Shown in pieces: positions 1 to 6,783 of a DNA stretch of 8,714 nt. The stretch spans positions 1-8,714 of the forward strand of contig CBDUZW010000117.1 of NCBI GenBank assembly GCA_965371805.1. The letters are read 5' to 3'. Within the stretch, counting starts at the first letter, position 1, and each line of letters starts with the position of its first letter. The notes below the pieces were generated by a model that was not told where the DNA came from, searched no databases, and saw only the letters and a list, made by a program, of their open reading frames with translations. The position numbers and the translations under genes were made by a program. This DNA is from JAOZTV01 sp965371805. GTDB taxonomy: Bacteria > Acidobacteriota > Aminicenantia > UBA2199.

Positions 1-8
1 CTTTAACG

Positions 9-14
9 CTCCTT
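9..14 (-). promoter_or_regulatory. Ribosome binding site of a gene starting just off the left edge
   Basis: Read on the minus strand, AAGGAG is followed by eight bases (CGTTAAAG) and then the window ends, which is where a start codon would be expected. A promoter-like element lies upstream (74-106). No coding sequence of that gene is visible, so its identity is unknown. The alternative is a chance purine run in AT-rich DNA. Confidence 0.4.
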
Positions 15-73
15 AATTCCATCATATTCTTTCATGGAACTTTTGGTGTTACCATTTTATAGTATTAATTAAT

Positions 74-106
74 ATTATAATATACATTTTTTTGAAAAAT
101 ATCTCA
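74..106 (-). promoter_or_regulatory. Promoter-like element, minus strand, for the gene off the left edge
   Basis: On the minus strand TGAGAT (106-101) is followed after exactly 18 bases by TATTAT (82-77). An overlapping TATAAT lies three bases further on (79-74). The same TGAGATATTT...TATAAT layout with the same 18-base gap occurs before genes C and E, and the ATGTATAT just before the -10 box is shared with the C copy. This suggests the gene to the left is controlled like the surface-protein genes. The leader would be about 70 bases. Confidence 0.45.
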
Positions 107-168
107 AATTTTTTAATTTAAAATTTATTTTGTTAAAAAAACACATATCGCATAATTAGAAATATCAA

Positions 169-174
169 TATAAT
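169..174 (+). promoter_or_regulatory. Possible -10 box for the phosphodiesterase gene
   Basis: A TATAAT hexamer lies on the plus strand about 70 bases before the ATG at 245. I see no convincing -35 box at the right distance, and such hexamers are frequent in DNA this AT-rich, so support is weak. Confidence 0.2.
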
Positions 175-229
175 TTTGAGATTGCCGATAATTGTTTTTT
201 TTGTTAAAATGATTTTTATTAATAGAGAT

Positions 230-234
230 AAGGA
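230..234 (+). promoter_or_regulatory. Ribosome binding site deciding the start at 245
   Basis: AAGGA ends ten bases before the ATG at 245. The further upstream in-frame starts (TTG at 176, ATG at 209) have no comparable site, and the family's N-terminal strand begins immediately after the ATG at 245. Confidence 0.6.
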
Positions 235-244
235 AAATAAAAGG

Positions 245-1534
245 ATGAAAAATAATAAATTTATGGTAATTGGTATCGATGGTGTACCTTATGAGTTAAT
301 TGACCTTTATACAAAAGAAAAAATCATGCCTAATTTAAAAAAAGCCGTTGAGAAATTTGGTTTGAAAAAAATGAAAGTACCTCTGCCTGAAATATCTTCT
401 GTCTCATGGACATCTTTTATGACTGGCAGTAATCCTGGAGGACATGGAGTATATGGTTTTATGGAGTTAAATAATAAGACCTACTCATATAGGTTTCCGT
501 CATTTAAATCTTTTCCGGAAAAACCAATATGGGAGAGATTGGAAGAATCCGGTAAAAGATCAATTATTATAAATCTCCCAAATACATATCCAGTAAGACC
601 AATAAACGGAATTTTAGTATCAGGCTTCTTTTCACTTGATCTTAAGCAATCGGTATATCCTGATTCGCTCTATCCATACCTGGAAAAAATTGATTACCGT
701 GTTGATGTTGATACTTCTTATGCCTTGAAAGAGAAAAAACTTTTTTTTAATGAGCTTAAAGATATTTTGCAATTAAGATTTGAGCTATATAAAAAATTTA
801 AAAACAATGTTTGGGATCTTTTCTTTTTTATAATAACCGGCACAGACAGATTGCACCATTTTTTCTTTAACTCATGGGATAACCCGGACAGCGAACATTA
901 TTCTGATTTTGTTGAGTATTATAAATTAGTAGATGAAATAATTGGAAATATAATTAACGATATGGATAAAGAGGGTATCCCATATTTAATTTTATCTGAT
1001 CACGGTTTTGAAAAGATAAAATATGAGGTTTATTTAAATCAATACCTTAAAGACTGGAAGTTTTTAAAAATAAATACAGAAAATCCCAAAAACCTGAAGT
1101 TTATTTCTGAGGACTCAAAGGCCTTTGTCCTGGATCCGACAAGAGTGTATATACATCTGAAAGATAAATACAAAAAGGGCTGCGTGTCTCCAAAAGAGAA
1201 AGAAAAGTTGTGCTCGGAACTTGAACAAAGATTTATGGAAATCATGATTGATGGAGAACAGGTTATTAAAAAAGTTTACTATAAGGACGAACTCTATTCC
1301 GGAAAATATACAGACAAAGCTCCTGATATGGTGTTATTGGGAAATAATGGTTTCGATCTTAAGGCCGGGATCACAAAAAAAGAGAAATACGGAAAAACAC
1401 ATTTTCAGGGAAAACACTCATGGGATAATGCTACTTTAATTGACTCTTACGGCTTTGATATTGGAGATGACCCATATATCCATACTGTTGGAAATAAGAT
1501 AGAGGGTTATTTTAAAAAACAAAACAATCTATAA
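245..1534 (+). CDS. Type I phosphodiesterase / alkaline phosphatase superfamily hydrolase
   Basis: This 429-residue protein belongs to the type I phosphodiesterase/nucleotide pyrophosphatase group of the alkaline phosphatase superfamily, two-metal enzymes that hydrolyse phosphate mono- or diesters. Visible motifs in order are: GIDG near the N-terminus (metal ligand D12); a segment around residues 50-61 ending SWTSFMTG, with S51 the likely nucleophile by position; TDRLHH at 200-205 (D201 and H205 as ligands); SDHG at 251-254 (D252, H253); and GKHSW at 389-393 (H391). All expected metal ligands are therefore present and the enzyme is probably active. The length is ordinary for the family. There is no signal peptide from this start, so a cytoplasmic location is likely. 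An upstream TTG at 176 would add 23 residues lacking family similarity. The gene stands alone, converging on the surface-protein array. The substrate cannot be deduced; nucleotide, phospholipid-head-group or sugar-phosphate esters are all possible. Confidence 0.9.
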   Translation: MKNNKFMVIGIDGVPYELIDLYTKEKIMPNLKKAVEKFGLKKMKVPLPEISSVSWTSFMTGSNPGGHGVYGFMELNNKTYSYRFPSFKSFPEKPIWERLEESGKRSIIINLPNTYPVRPINGILVSGFFSLDLKQSVYPDSLYPYLEKIDYRVDVDTSYALKEKKLFFNELKDILQLRFELYKKFKNNVWDLFFFIITGTDRLHHFFFNSWDNPDSEHYSDFVEYYKLVDEIIGNIINDMDKEGIPYLILSDHGFEKIKYEVYLNQYLKDWKFLKINTENPKNLKFISEDSKAFVLDPTRVYIHLKDKYKKGCVSPKEKEKLCSELEQRFMEIMIDGEQVIKKVYYKDELYSGKYTDKAPDMVLLGNNGFDLKAGITKKEKYGKTHFQGKHSWDNATLIDSYGFDIGDDPYIHTVGNKIEGYFKKQNNL

Positions 1535-1586
1535 TATCATTACTTCCAATTTTTTTTAAAACCATCATGCCTTTTTTTAGAATTTT

Positions 1587-1631
1587 ATTAAACTAATAGG
1601 ACCTCCAAGTATGGGATCCTATTAGTTTAAT
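1587..1631. terminator. Long hairpin between convergent genes, probable terminator
   Basis: A perfect 15-base inverted repeat (1587-1601 against 1617-1631) encloses a 15-base loop. It begins 12 bases after the stop of gene A on the minus strand and 52 bases after the plus-strand stop. Read on the minus strand the stem extends by a U-G and a C-G pair, whereas on the plus strand the first extra position is a C-A mismatch, so it fits gene A better. Neither side has a real U-tract, so it is not a textbook intrinsic terminator. It could instead stabilise the 3' end or act as a bidirectional block. Confidence 0.6.
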
Positions 1632-1643
1632 CAGATCTGATCT

Positions 1644-2849
1644 TTATCTACCAGACGCTACATCTATTTCTTTTAAAATTTCTACTGATGGTGAGGGTAT
1701 TATACGAAAAATTCCAGAAGTACCTCTAACGGGCTTTAAAGGCTGCTTTAATTTATGTAAAACAGGAAGCTCAGTAACTCTGACTTTGTAACAACCCTTG
1801 TTATAATTAGATGGAATATTCCAGGTATAAAACCCGTCATCTGGAGTTTTTGCTATAATAGTTTTCCATCTTGGAAAATAAAATTTCCATGGTAAATTTA
1901 CTAATAACTTTAATTGTCTAATAGAAAAATTTGATTTAGGAAACCGTAATTTATAAAAATTTAATAATTCTGGTTTGTTTACCGGACATTTTGCACTTAT
2001 AATTTCAATTTTCACATTTCTTTTCTGCAAAAAGAAAGAACTCTTTAGAGCAGCATTAGTTCTATTACTCCTTCTAGGAAAAGCTATCTTTCCCAATCTT
2101 TTCCATCTTATATCCATACTGCCTGGATAACTATGTAAACTGTTTTGAGAAGGTTTATAAACAACTAATGTATATGATGGTGCTTCCGGTTCAGGTGTTG
2201 ATGCTGAAGCAATTGTAAAAACGCCACTATCATCATAATCTGCATTATCAAGAGTCTTTACTCTAACAACATAACTCCCATTTGCAACACTATTTGGCAC
2301 CGGCCAGTTGAAACTTCCATCATTTGCAGTACTATTTATAATATCCAGAATCTTTGTAGTCCCGGCTGGATTATACAATCGGATCTTAACCAATGCATCT
2401 TGAGCTCCGGATTTTGTCCATTTTATATTATATGAACTCCCTTTTGCCAGAGTTTCACCTGTTGCCGGTTTTGTGACTGTAATAGCTGCAACTGGCGTTA
2501 GAGTATTGCCAATTGTAAAAACACCACTATCATCAAAAACTGAATTATCAATAGTTTTTACCCTGACAACATAAGTCCCAATTGCAACAGTATTTGGTAC
2601 CGGCCAGCTGAAACTTCCATCGTTTGCAGTACTATTTGTAATATCCAGAATCTTTGTTGTCCCGGCTGGATTATACAATCGGATCTTTACTGATGCATCC
2701 TGAGCTCCGGATTTTGTCCATTGTATTGTATATGGACTCCCCTTTCCTACATATTTACCTGATGCCGGTTTAGTGACTGTAATCGTCGCAGCAGACAGCA
2801 TGCTCATAGATACTAATGTAACTATCATAAATAATAATACTTTTTTCAT
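1644..2849 (-). CDS. Protein A: secreted KNH-type Ig-like repeat protein with Cys-paired third module
   Basis: This 401-residue exported protein of unknown function has a Sec signal peptide (residues 1-20, MKK then a hydrophobic stretch ending LSA). Two KNH-type Ig-like repeats follow at residues 22-113 and 123-213. A short Pro/Glu linker leads to an expanded third module (227-383). In that module the usual strand pattern is interrupted twice: about 25 basic residues follow IRWK, and about 45 residues replace the NPAGTTKILDI hairpin before TPDDGFYTWNIP. The protein's only two cysteines, C288 (AKCP) and C353 (KGCYK), lie in this module and match cysteines in protein E, suggesting a disulfide. 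I see no anchor, lipobox or sortase motif. The start is fixed by AGGAGG five bases upstream (2855-2860). It lies 101 bases behind B; I see no clear promoter of its own, so it may be co-transcribed with B. It is probably a surface or extracellular structural/adhesive protein. Confidence 0.85.
   Translation of the reverse strand: MKKVLLFMIVTLVSMSMLSAATITVTKPASGKYVGKGSPYTIQWTKSGAQDASVKIRLYNPAGTTKILDITNSTANDGSFSWPVPNTVAIGTYVVRVKTIDNSVFDDSGVFTIGNTLTPVAAITVTKPATGETLAKGSSYNIKWTKSGAQDALVKIRLYNPAGTTKILDIINSTANDGSFNWPVPNSVANGSYVVRVKTLDNADYDDSGVFTIASASTPEPEAPSYTLVVYKPSQNSLHSYPGSMDIRWKRLGKIAFPRRSNRTNAALKSSFFLQKRNVKIEIISAKCPVNKPELLNFYKLRFPKSNFSIRQLKLLVNLPWKFYFPRWKTIIAKTPDDGFYTWNIPSNYNKGCYKVRVTELPVLHKLKQPLKPVRGTSGIFRIIPSPSVEILKEIDVASGR
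2591..2740 (-). repeat. Near-identical DNA repeat, copy in A repeat 1 (partner 4600-4749)
   Basis: This 150-base stretch aligns without gaps to 4600-4749 in gene B with eight mismatches counted by hand (142/150). It covers the middle of the first Ig-like repeat of each protein. The rest of A and B is far less alike. Confidence 0.85.
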
Positions 2850-2883
2850 ACTTTCCTCCTTCTCTTATATTTATTATTTCCAA

Positions 2884-2903
2884 AAGTTTTTAAGGTAAAA
2901 CTT
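2884..2903 (-). other. Weak AT-rich hairpin between B and A
   Basis: A perfect 7-base stem (AAGTTTT/AAAACTT) with a 6-base loop lies in the 101-base gap between B and A. The stem has only one G-C pair and no U-tract, so termination would be weak. Read-through from B into A seems more likely, since too little room remains downstream for a separate promoter before A. Confidence 0.25.
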
Positions 2904-2950
2904 CTAAAACCCTTTATATAAAAGGCTATTGCCATTTATTAACTTTTTTC

Positions 2951-4858
2951 TTATTTTTTATTCCATTTTACTGCTTTTATGGTTGTTTTTAAATTATCCT
3001 TATAATAAAAAACTTCCATTTTAAAATCAGTATGACTTGGAATCTCACCTGGTGTTTTTTGTTCAATGCGTCCATTATATTTTTCTTTCCCGAATTCTGA
3101 CTTCAAAAGCTTTCCCTTATAATAAATCTTTATTCCTTTTAAACTATAAGCCTCCCATTCAACAAACATTTTGTTTTTATCCCAATCCCAATATCCTCTA
3201 CCAGCCATAAAATTAACTACTTCCGGTTTTCTATAGCCATTCTCTTTAAAGATTGTAAATTCTAAATATTTCCTCAAGTTTGTCTTTTTTAATCCATATA
3301 TGGACTCTAATACAAGAGTCAACTTCATAGGTCGTTTGACGTTCAATTCAAAAATACCTGATTTCCTCATAGAATCACTTTGAACAATTCGCAATGGTAA
3401 TTTCCAATCACTCCAATCATCTACTATTACTGCACGTGTAGCAAAGATATACTCATATTCAAATTTTACTTTTTCATTATAACGGAATCCTTCTTTACTA
3501 AAACCACTATTTTTGAAAAACAGGGTTCCTGAAGGATAGATCTTAAAAGATAGATCTTTTACAGCTTTTCCAAATTTATTTTCAGCAATAAAAGCATACT
3601 TGTAATCTTGTATAATTCTATGGGTAATAATACCTTCAAAATCAGGAAAAACCGGACGATAGAAACTATCAGGCACTTTTTTACCTGTTTTTTTATTGAT
3701 CAAATAGATTTTATCAGCATTCTTATACTTTACTTTAATTTTAAGGTAATCTCTCATAATTGGATCATTAACCGGCCGGGCATAAAAAATCTCCGGTTTA
3801 TCTGCAGTAATCTGAATTGATACCTGGGGCTGAAATTGAAGTGTATTATCATTTATTACAGTATTTGGACGTAATGCTTCGCCTCTACCAATATTATTGG
3901 AATTTGAAACATCCAATATTGAAAAAACAGCTGATCTTTTCTCAACAGTATCCCCTTTAACTATAATATAGTATTTCCCCGCCTTAATATCTGAGGAGAT
4001 TTTCCAACGCAAACCATATACAGTATTTGGATCCAGCCTGTCCTTAATGACCTTTCTCCAGGAGCTGTCAACTTTTCTTAAAACAACACTGATAAGTCCA
4101 ACTATGTGACCATGTTCCCATTTTATATAAATTATATCATTATGGTTTTTTTTAAAAACACCTCCATTTGGTTTTAGAATATTAATATACGGTTTTGCGT
4201 TTTTTGCTGTTGCAATATTGAAAACATCACTGTCATCCCATACTTTATTATCCAAGGTTTTTACTCTTATAATATACTTACTATCAGAAATATGCTTTGG
4301 TATTGACCATGGGCCAAAATCTCCGTCATTTGGAGTACTACTTGTAATATCCAGTATTTTACTTTGACCACTTTGATCATATAAACGTATCTTAACACTA
4401 CCATTCATAGGCCCTTTCTTGCTCCATGTGATTGTATTGACTTTATTACCTTTATACCACACATTGCTCAAATTTGGCCTGCTGATAATTATAGATGATG
4501 CAGTTTTTGAAATATTTTTTATTGTAAAAACTCCACTATCATCAAAAACCTTATTATCTATAGTTTTTACTCTTATAATATAATTTCCATTTGCTACACT
4601 ATTTGGTACCGGCCAGCTGAACCTTCCATCGTTTGCAGTACTATTTGTGATATCCAAAATTTTTGTTGTCCCGGCAGGATTATACAATCGGATCTTTACC
4701 GATGCATCCTGAGCTCCGGATTTTGTCCATTGTATAGTATAGGGACTCCATTTTACTAGAGTTTCACCTGATGCCGGTTTTGTAACTCTAATTGTCCCGG
4801 CAAACAGCATACCGATAGTGACTATCAAAACTAGCATTAATAAAAATACTTTTTTCAT
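2951..4858 (-). CDS. Protein B: secreted KNH-repeat protein with long uncharacterised Ig-like tail
   Basis: This 635-residue protein has a Sec signal peptide (residues 1-20, ending MLFA). Its first KNH-type repeat (22-113) is almost identical to that of A. A second, diverged repeat lies at 122-215 (SRPNLSNVWYKGN..., NDGDFGPWSIP, DNKVWDDSDVF), and a third, more distant one at 223-314 (LKPNGG..., YIKWEHG, GKYYIIV). The tail from about 345 to 635 has no family I can name. It looks like three more beta-sandwich modules (about 368-443, 460-537, 545-632), the first ending in an Ig-like AFIAENKFGKAV strand. The protein contains no cysteine that I can see and no anchor or catalytic motif. ATG at 4858 is preceded by AGGAG (4864-4868) at five bases. 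It starts 61 bases after C and may share its transcript. The likely role is extracellular binding or structure; this is inference. Confidence 0.85.
   Translation of the reverse strand: MKKVFLLMLVLIVTIGMLFAGTIRVTKPASGETLVKWSPYTIQWTKSGAQDASVKIRLYNPAGTTKILDITNSTANDGRFSWPVPNSVANGNYIIRVKTIDNKVFDDSGVFTIKNISKTASSIIISRPNLSNVWYKGNKVNTITWSKKGPMNGSVKIRLYDQSGQSKILDITSSTPNDGDFGPWSIPKHISDSKYIIRVKTLDNKVWDDSDVFNIATAKNAKPYINILKPNGGVFKKNHNDIIYIKWEHGHIVGLISVVLRKVDSSWRKVIKDRLDPNTVYGLRWKISSDIKAGKYYIIVKGDTVEKRSAVFSILDVSNSNNIGRGEALRPNTVINDNTLQFQPQVSIQITADKPEIFYARPVNDPIMRDYLKIKVKYKNADKIYLINKKTGKKVPDSFYRPVFPDFEGIITHRIIQDYKYAFIAENKFGKAVKDLSFKIYPSGTLFFKNSGFSKEGFRYNEKVKFEYEYIFATRAVIVDDWSDWKLPLRIVQSDSMRKSGIFELNVKRPMKLTLVLESIYGLKKTNLRKYLEFTIFKENGYRKPEVVNFMAGRGYWDWDKNKMFVEWEAYSLKGIKIYYKGKLLKSEFGKEKYNGRIEQKTPGEIPSHTDFKMEVFYYKDNLKTTIKAVKWNKK
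4600..4749 (-). repeat. Near-identical DNA repeat, copy in B repeat 1 (partner 2591-2740)
   Basis: Partner of 2591-2740, with eight mismatches in 150 gap-free positions. One mismatch changes Ser to Arg in the NDGSF/NDGRF turn; the rest of the core sequence VKIRLYNPAGTTKILD is the same in both proteins. Confidence 0.85.
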
Positions 4859-4895
4859 TATTTCTCCTATTTTTAAGAATTTTTTAAATCATAGC

Positions 4896-4901
4896 ATTAT
4901 A
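4896..4901 (-). promoter_or_regulatory. Possible -10 box before B
   Basis: TATAAT on the minus strand lies about 37 bases before the ATG of B, in the 61-base gap behind C. Upstream, the last codons of C give TGAG at about the expected -35 distance, but the TGAGAT element seen before C and E is not intact. B may have its own weak promoter or be read from C. Confidence 0.3.
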
Positions 4902-4919
4902 TATCTTTTTTCTACTTTT

Positions 4920-6050
4920 CTACTCATGAGAAAGTGTAAAAACAAAAGTCCTTTGATTATTTTTTTCATTGATCTCAGGAATTTTGTTATCCGGATCAAT
5001 TTTAACATTCACTCTATATTCTTGTGATTTTCCTCTTTCAGGAACATTAAATAATCGCACTACCTGGTGGGAGAAAAAGTCTACTCCATTTGCATAGTCT
5101 AATTTAGCAGACGTCCACTTTCCAGATTCCTCTCCAATTTTATTTATTTTATAAGAGACATAAAGATATCGCACTAATTTTTTTTTAATATTTTGCTTTA
5201 CATTAATATTAAATTTAACTTCCCATTTACCAAATTGGTCTATTCTCTTTGTCAAAGATTCACCAGGAAGACTTTTAAACTCTATATCTAACACCTTAAT
5301 AAATCTTTCTATGTGGTTATTATTATTATTTGTTTCCGGTATTTTATCTTCTCCATCCATAAAAACCTTAACCCATCTTCCATTAGCAGTTATAATATCA
5401 GCTCTAACAGCAAATAAAAAAACCTCTTTTTCTTTTCCTTTACCTATAATAAGGTTTTTACGTCCTTTAAATTCGAACCCTTCGGGAATTTTCATGGTAA
5501 AATCAACTTTCCCATTAAAAGCGATATGATTACTCTTAATTATTACAAACATTCTGCCATTTCTATAAAAGAGATCCTTTATTTGCAGATCATATAAATC
5601 GACTACAGGCACATTCTGTAAGCTTGGTCTTGTGCCGGAATTTATACTACCTGGTTTTGTATTAGGTGCATCGCTGTAGTTAATACTACCAGCCTGATTA
5701 TTTGGATTTGAAATACTAAATACTGCACTATCATCAGTTGTTATATTGTCAATAGTTTTAACTCTAACCACATAGTTTCCATTAGTTACACTATTTGGCA
5801 CTCTCCAATTAAAGCTTCCACTATTTGCAGTATTATTTGTAATTTCCAGAATTTTTGTTGTCCCGGTAGAATTATACAAGCGGATCTTTACGCTGGCATG
5901 CTGATCCCCTGATTTTCTCCACATTATTCTGTACGAGCTACCTTTTGCTACAGTTTCGCTACTAACTGGATTTGTCACAGTCATTGTCCCGGCAGATAAA
6001 ACACCAATCGCTACTGTCATAACTAACATTAATAAAAACACTTTCTTCAT
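4920..6050 (-). CDS. Protein C: secreted KNH repeat plus two CARDB-like modules
   Basis: This 376-residue protein starts at the MKK methionine. An in-frame ATG ten codons earlier (6080) is rejected because AAAGGAGG (6055-6062) sits four bases before the ATG at 6050 and the signal peptide begins there. Residues 1-20 form a Sec signal peptide ending LSA. One KNH-type repeat (22-113) follows, more diverged than those of A, B and E. A low-complexity linker (114-148) contains GSIN twice. Two tandem modules resembling CARDB adhesion domains lie at about 149-253 and 254-373; each ends in the typical acidic motif, DGEDKIPETNNNNNH at 232-246 and IDPDNKIPEINEKNNQ at 351-366. CARDB-type modules are beta sandwiches known in bacterial cell-surface proteins; the Asp/Asn-rich ends might bind calcium, which is speculative. 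No anchor is visible. A promoter-like element lies immediately upstream. Confidence 0.85.
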   Translation of the reverse strand: MKKVFLLMLVMTVAIGVLSAGTMTVTNPVSSETVAKGSSYRIMWRKSGDQHASVKIRLYNSTGTTKILEITNNTANSGSFNWRVPNSVTNGNYVVRVKTIDNITTDDSAVFSISNPNNQAGSINYSDAPNTKPGSINSGTRPSLQNVPVVDLYDLQIKDLFYRNGRMFVIIKSNHIAFNGKVDFTMKIPEGFEFKGRKNLIIGKGKEKEVFLFAVRADIITANGRWVKVFMDGEDKIPETNNNNNHIERFIKVLDIEFKSLPGESLTKRIDQFGKWEVKFNINVKQNIKKKLVRYLYVSYKINKIGEESGKWTSAKLDYANGVDFFSHQVVRLFNVPERGKSQEYRVNVKIDPDNKIPEINEKNNQRTFVFTLSHE

Positions 6051-6054
6051 TATT

Positions 6055-6062
6055 CCTCCTTT
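6055..6062 (-). promoter_or_regulatory. Strong ribosome binding site deciding the start of C
   Basis: AAAGGAGG on the minus strand ends four bases before the ATG at 6050. It lies inside the short reading-frame extension that would follow from the ATG at 6080, which argues against that longer start. Confidence 0.75.
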
Positions 6063-6069
6063 CAATCTT

Positions 6070-6099
6070 ATTATATACATTATATTGATAAATATCTCA
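6070..6099 (-). promoter_or_regulatory. Promoter-like element before C (TGAGAT-18-TATAAT)
   Basis: On the minus strand TGAGAT (6099-6094) is followed by TATTT, an 18-base gap in all, then TATAAT (6075-6070). The layout equals that before E (8064-8035) and that at 106-77. The predicted start of transcription lies only about a dozen bases before the ATG, so the leader would hold little more than the ribosome site. Confidence 0.5.
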
Positions 6100-6203
6100 T
6101 TGCAATATTATTCTATTATCTATTATGAAAATAAACTGAATTTAATTTTGTTCTTTGAATACTGGTCTGAAAAATATATCTTTGTGATTTGTTATTTTCT
6201 TTT

Positions 6204-6262
6204 AAATCTCTATTTTAGATTTATATTAATAGAACCCCAAAAAATTGAGATTCTATCAATAT
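6204..6262 (-). terminator. Double hairpin after the pseudogene, probable terminator region
   Basis: Read on the minus strand, 6262-6223 folds into an 18-pair stem with a UUUU loop, three of the pairs being G-U. On the plus strand those three become A-C mismatches, so the structure fits minus-strand RNA. A second stem of six perfect pairs (6217-6222 with 6204-6209) follows immediately. The first hairpin starts 18 bases after the last stop of the broken gene copy. There is no U-tract after either stem. It probably represents the surviving transcript end of the former gene and separates it from the promoter of C. Confidence 0.5.
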
Positions 6263-6280
6263 AATTAGACTAATTTTCTA

Positions 6281-6775
6281 TTATTGTTTTTCAACCAATC
6301 TTTTTGTTTCTATCATATACGGCATTGAAGGAAGTTTAGTAACTTTGATCTGATAACAACCTATTTTATATCCATGGCTTTGCAAGTATTAGTTCAATGT
6401 TTTTAGCAGTTACTTTTTTCAACACTAAGAACTTTCTAAGTATTTCTAATTTCTGTGGCGGGCAATTAATACTTTTTTAGCAATAAGAATTTTCTGGTAT
6501 TTTGCTTTTAATGGATAAGCATATACTGATAATATTTGAGGCTTTTTTCTCCATTTTATAACCAAATTTTCAGTAGTTAAATGTGAACTATTATATGAAG
6601 GTTTGTATACTTCAAATTCATAAGTTGGTGTTGATGCTGAAGCAATTGTAAAAACACTACTATCATCAGAAACTGCATTATCAATGGTTTTTACTCTAAC
6701 AACATAACTCCCATTTGCAACACTATTTGGTACCGGCCAGCTGAAATTTCCATCATTTGCCGTACTATTTGTGAT
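6281..6775 (-). pseudogene. Headless, frameshifted copy of an A/E-type KNH repeat protein
   Basis: Translation on the minus strand gives a clear family remnant with no signal peptide, first repeat or start codon. It opens in the middle of a repeat (ITNSTANDGNFSWPVP) right after the stop of E. It continues through YVVRVKTIDN and FTIASASTP into a third-module start (YEFEVYKPSYNS, LVIKWRKKPQIL) and stops at 6446-6448. The similarity resumes in other frames: around INCPPQKLEILRKF, then GYKIGCYQIKVTKLP, ending at 6281-6283. Both conserved cysteines of the A/E third module are recognisable, but the DDGSFSWTIP segment between them is missing, so there is a deletion as well as at least two frame changes. 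Its repeat part matches gene A at DNA level (41 identical bases, 6690-6730 and 2257-2297), while its third-module start matches E. It cannot make a functional exported protein. It is a decayed duplicate or, speculatively, a silent donor of sequence. Confidence 0.85.
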
Positions 6776-6783
6776 AAACTTAT

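Noticed and set aside
176..244. TTG-initiated N-terminal extension of the phosphodiesterase (23 residues, hydrophobic start)
   Set aside because: There is no ribosome site at 176, AAGGA precedes the ATG at 245, and the family's first strand (FMVIGIDG) begins just after that ATG.
1039..1439. Short open frames of 60-70 codons overlapping the phosphodiesterase gene on both strands (1039-1245 minus, 1248-1439 plus)
   Set aside because: They lie wholly inside a well-supported gene, with no ribosome site or recognisable protein features.
1550..1557. T8 run after the phosphodiesterase stop as an intrinsic terminator
   Set aside because: No stem precedes it; such runs are common in this AT-rich DNA.
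1631..1640. Ten-base palindrome TCAGATCTGA as an operator site
   Set aside because: It lies at the 3' ends of two convergent genes, away from any promoter, and has no second copy that I noticed.
3608..5529. Plus-strand open frames at 3608-3820, 4818-5027 and 5311-5529
   Set aside because: They are antisense to B and C, have no ribosome sites, and their composition reflects complementary codons of the repeat genes.
6051..6080. Ten-codon extension of C from an ATG at 6080
   Set aside because: It would place a perfect ribosome site inside the coding region and put charged residues ahead of a signal peptide that starts with MKK like its paralogues.
6281..6775. Programmed frameshifting to make the broken copy functional
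   Set aside because: There is no start codon or signal peptide, at least two frame changes are needed, and a conserved segment is deleted. Decay explains it better.
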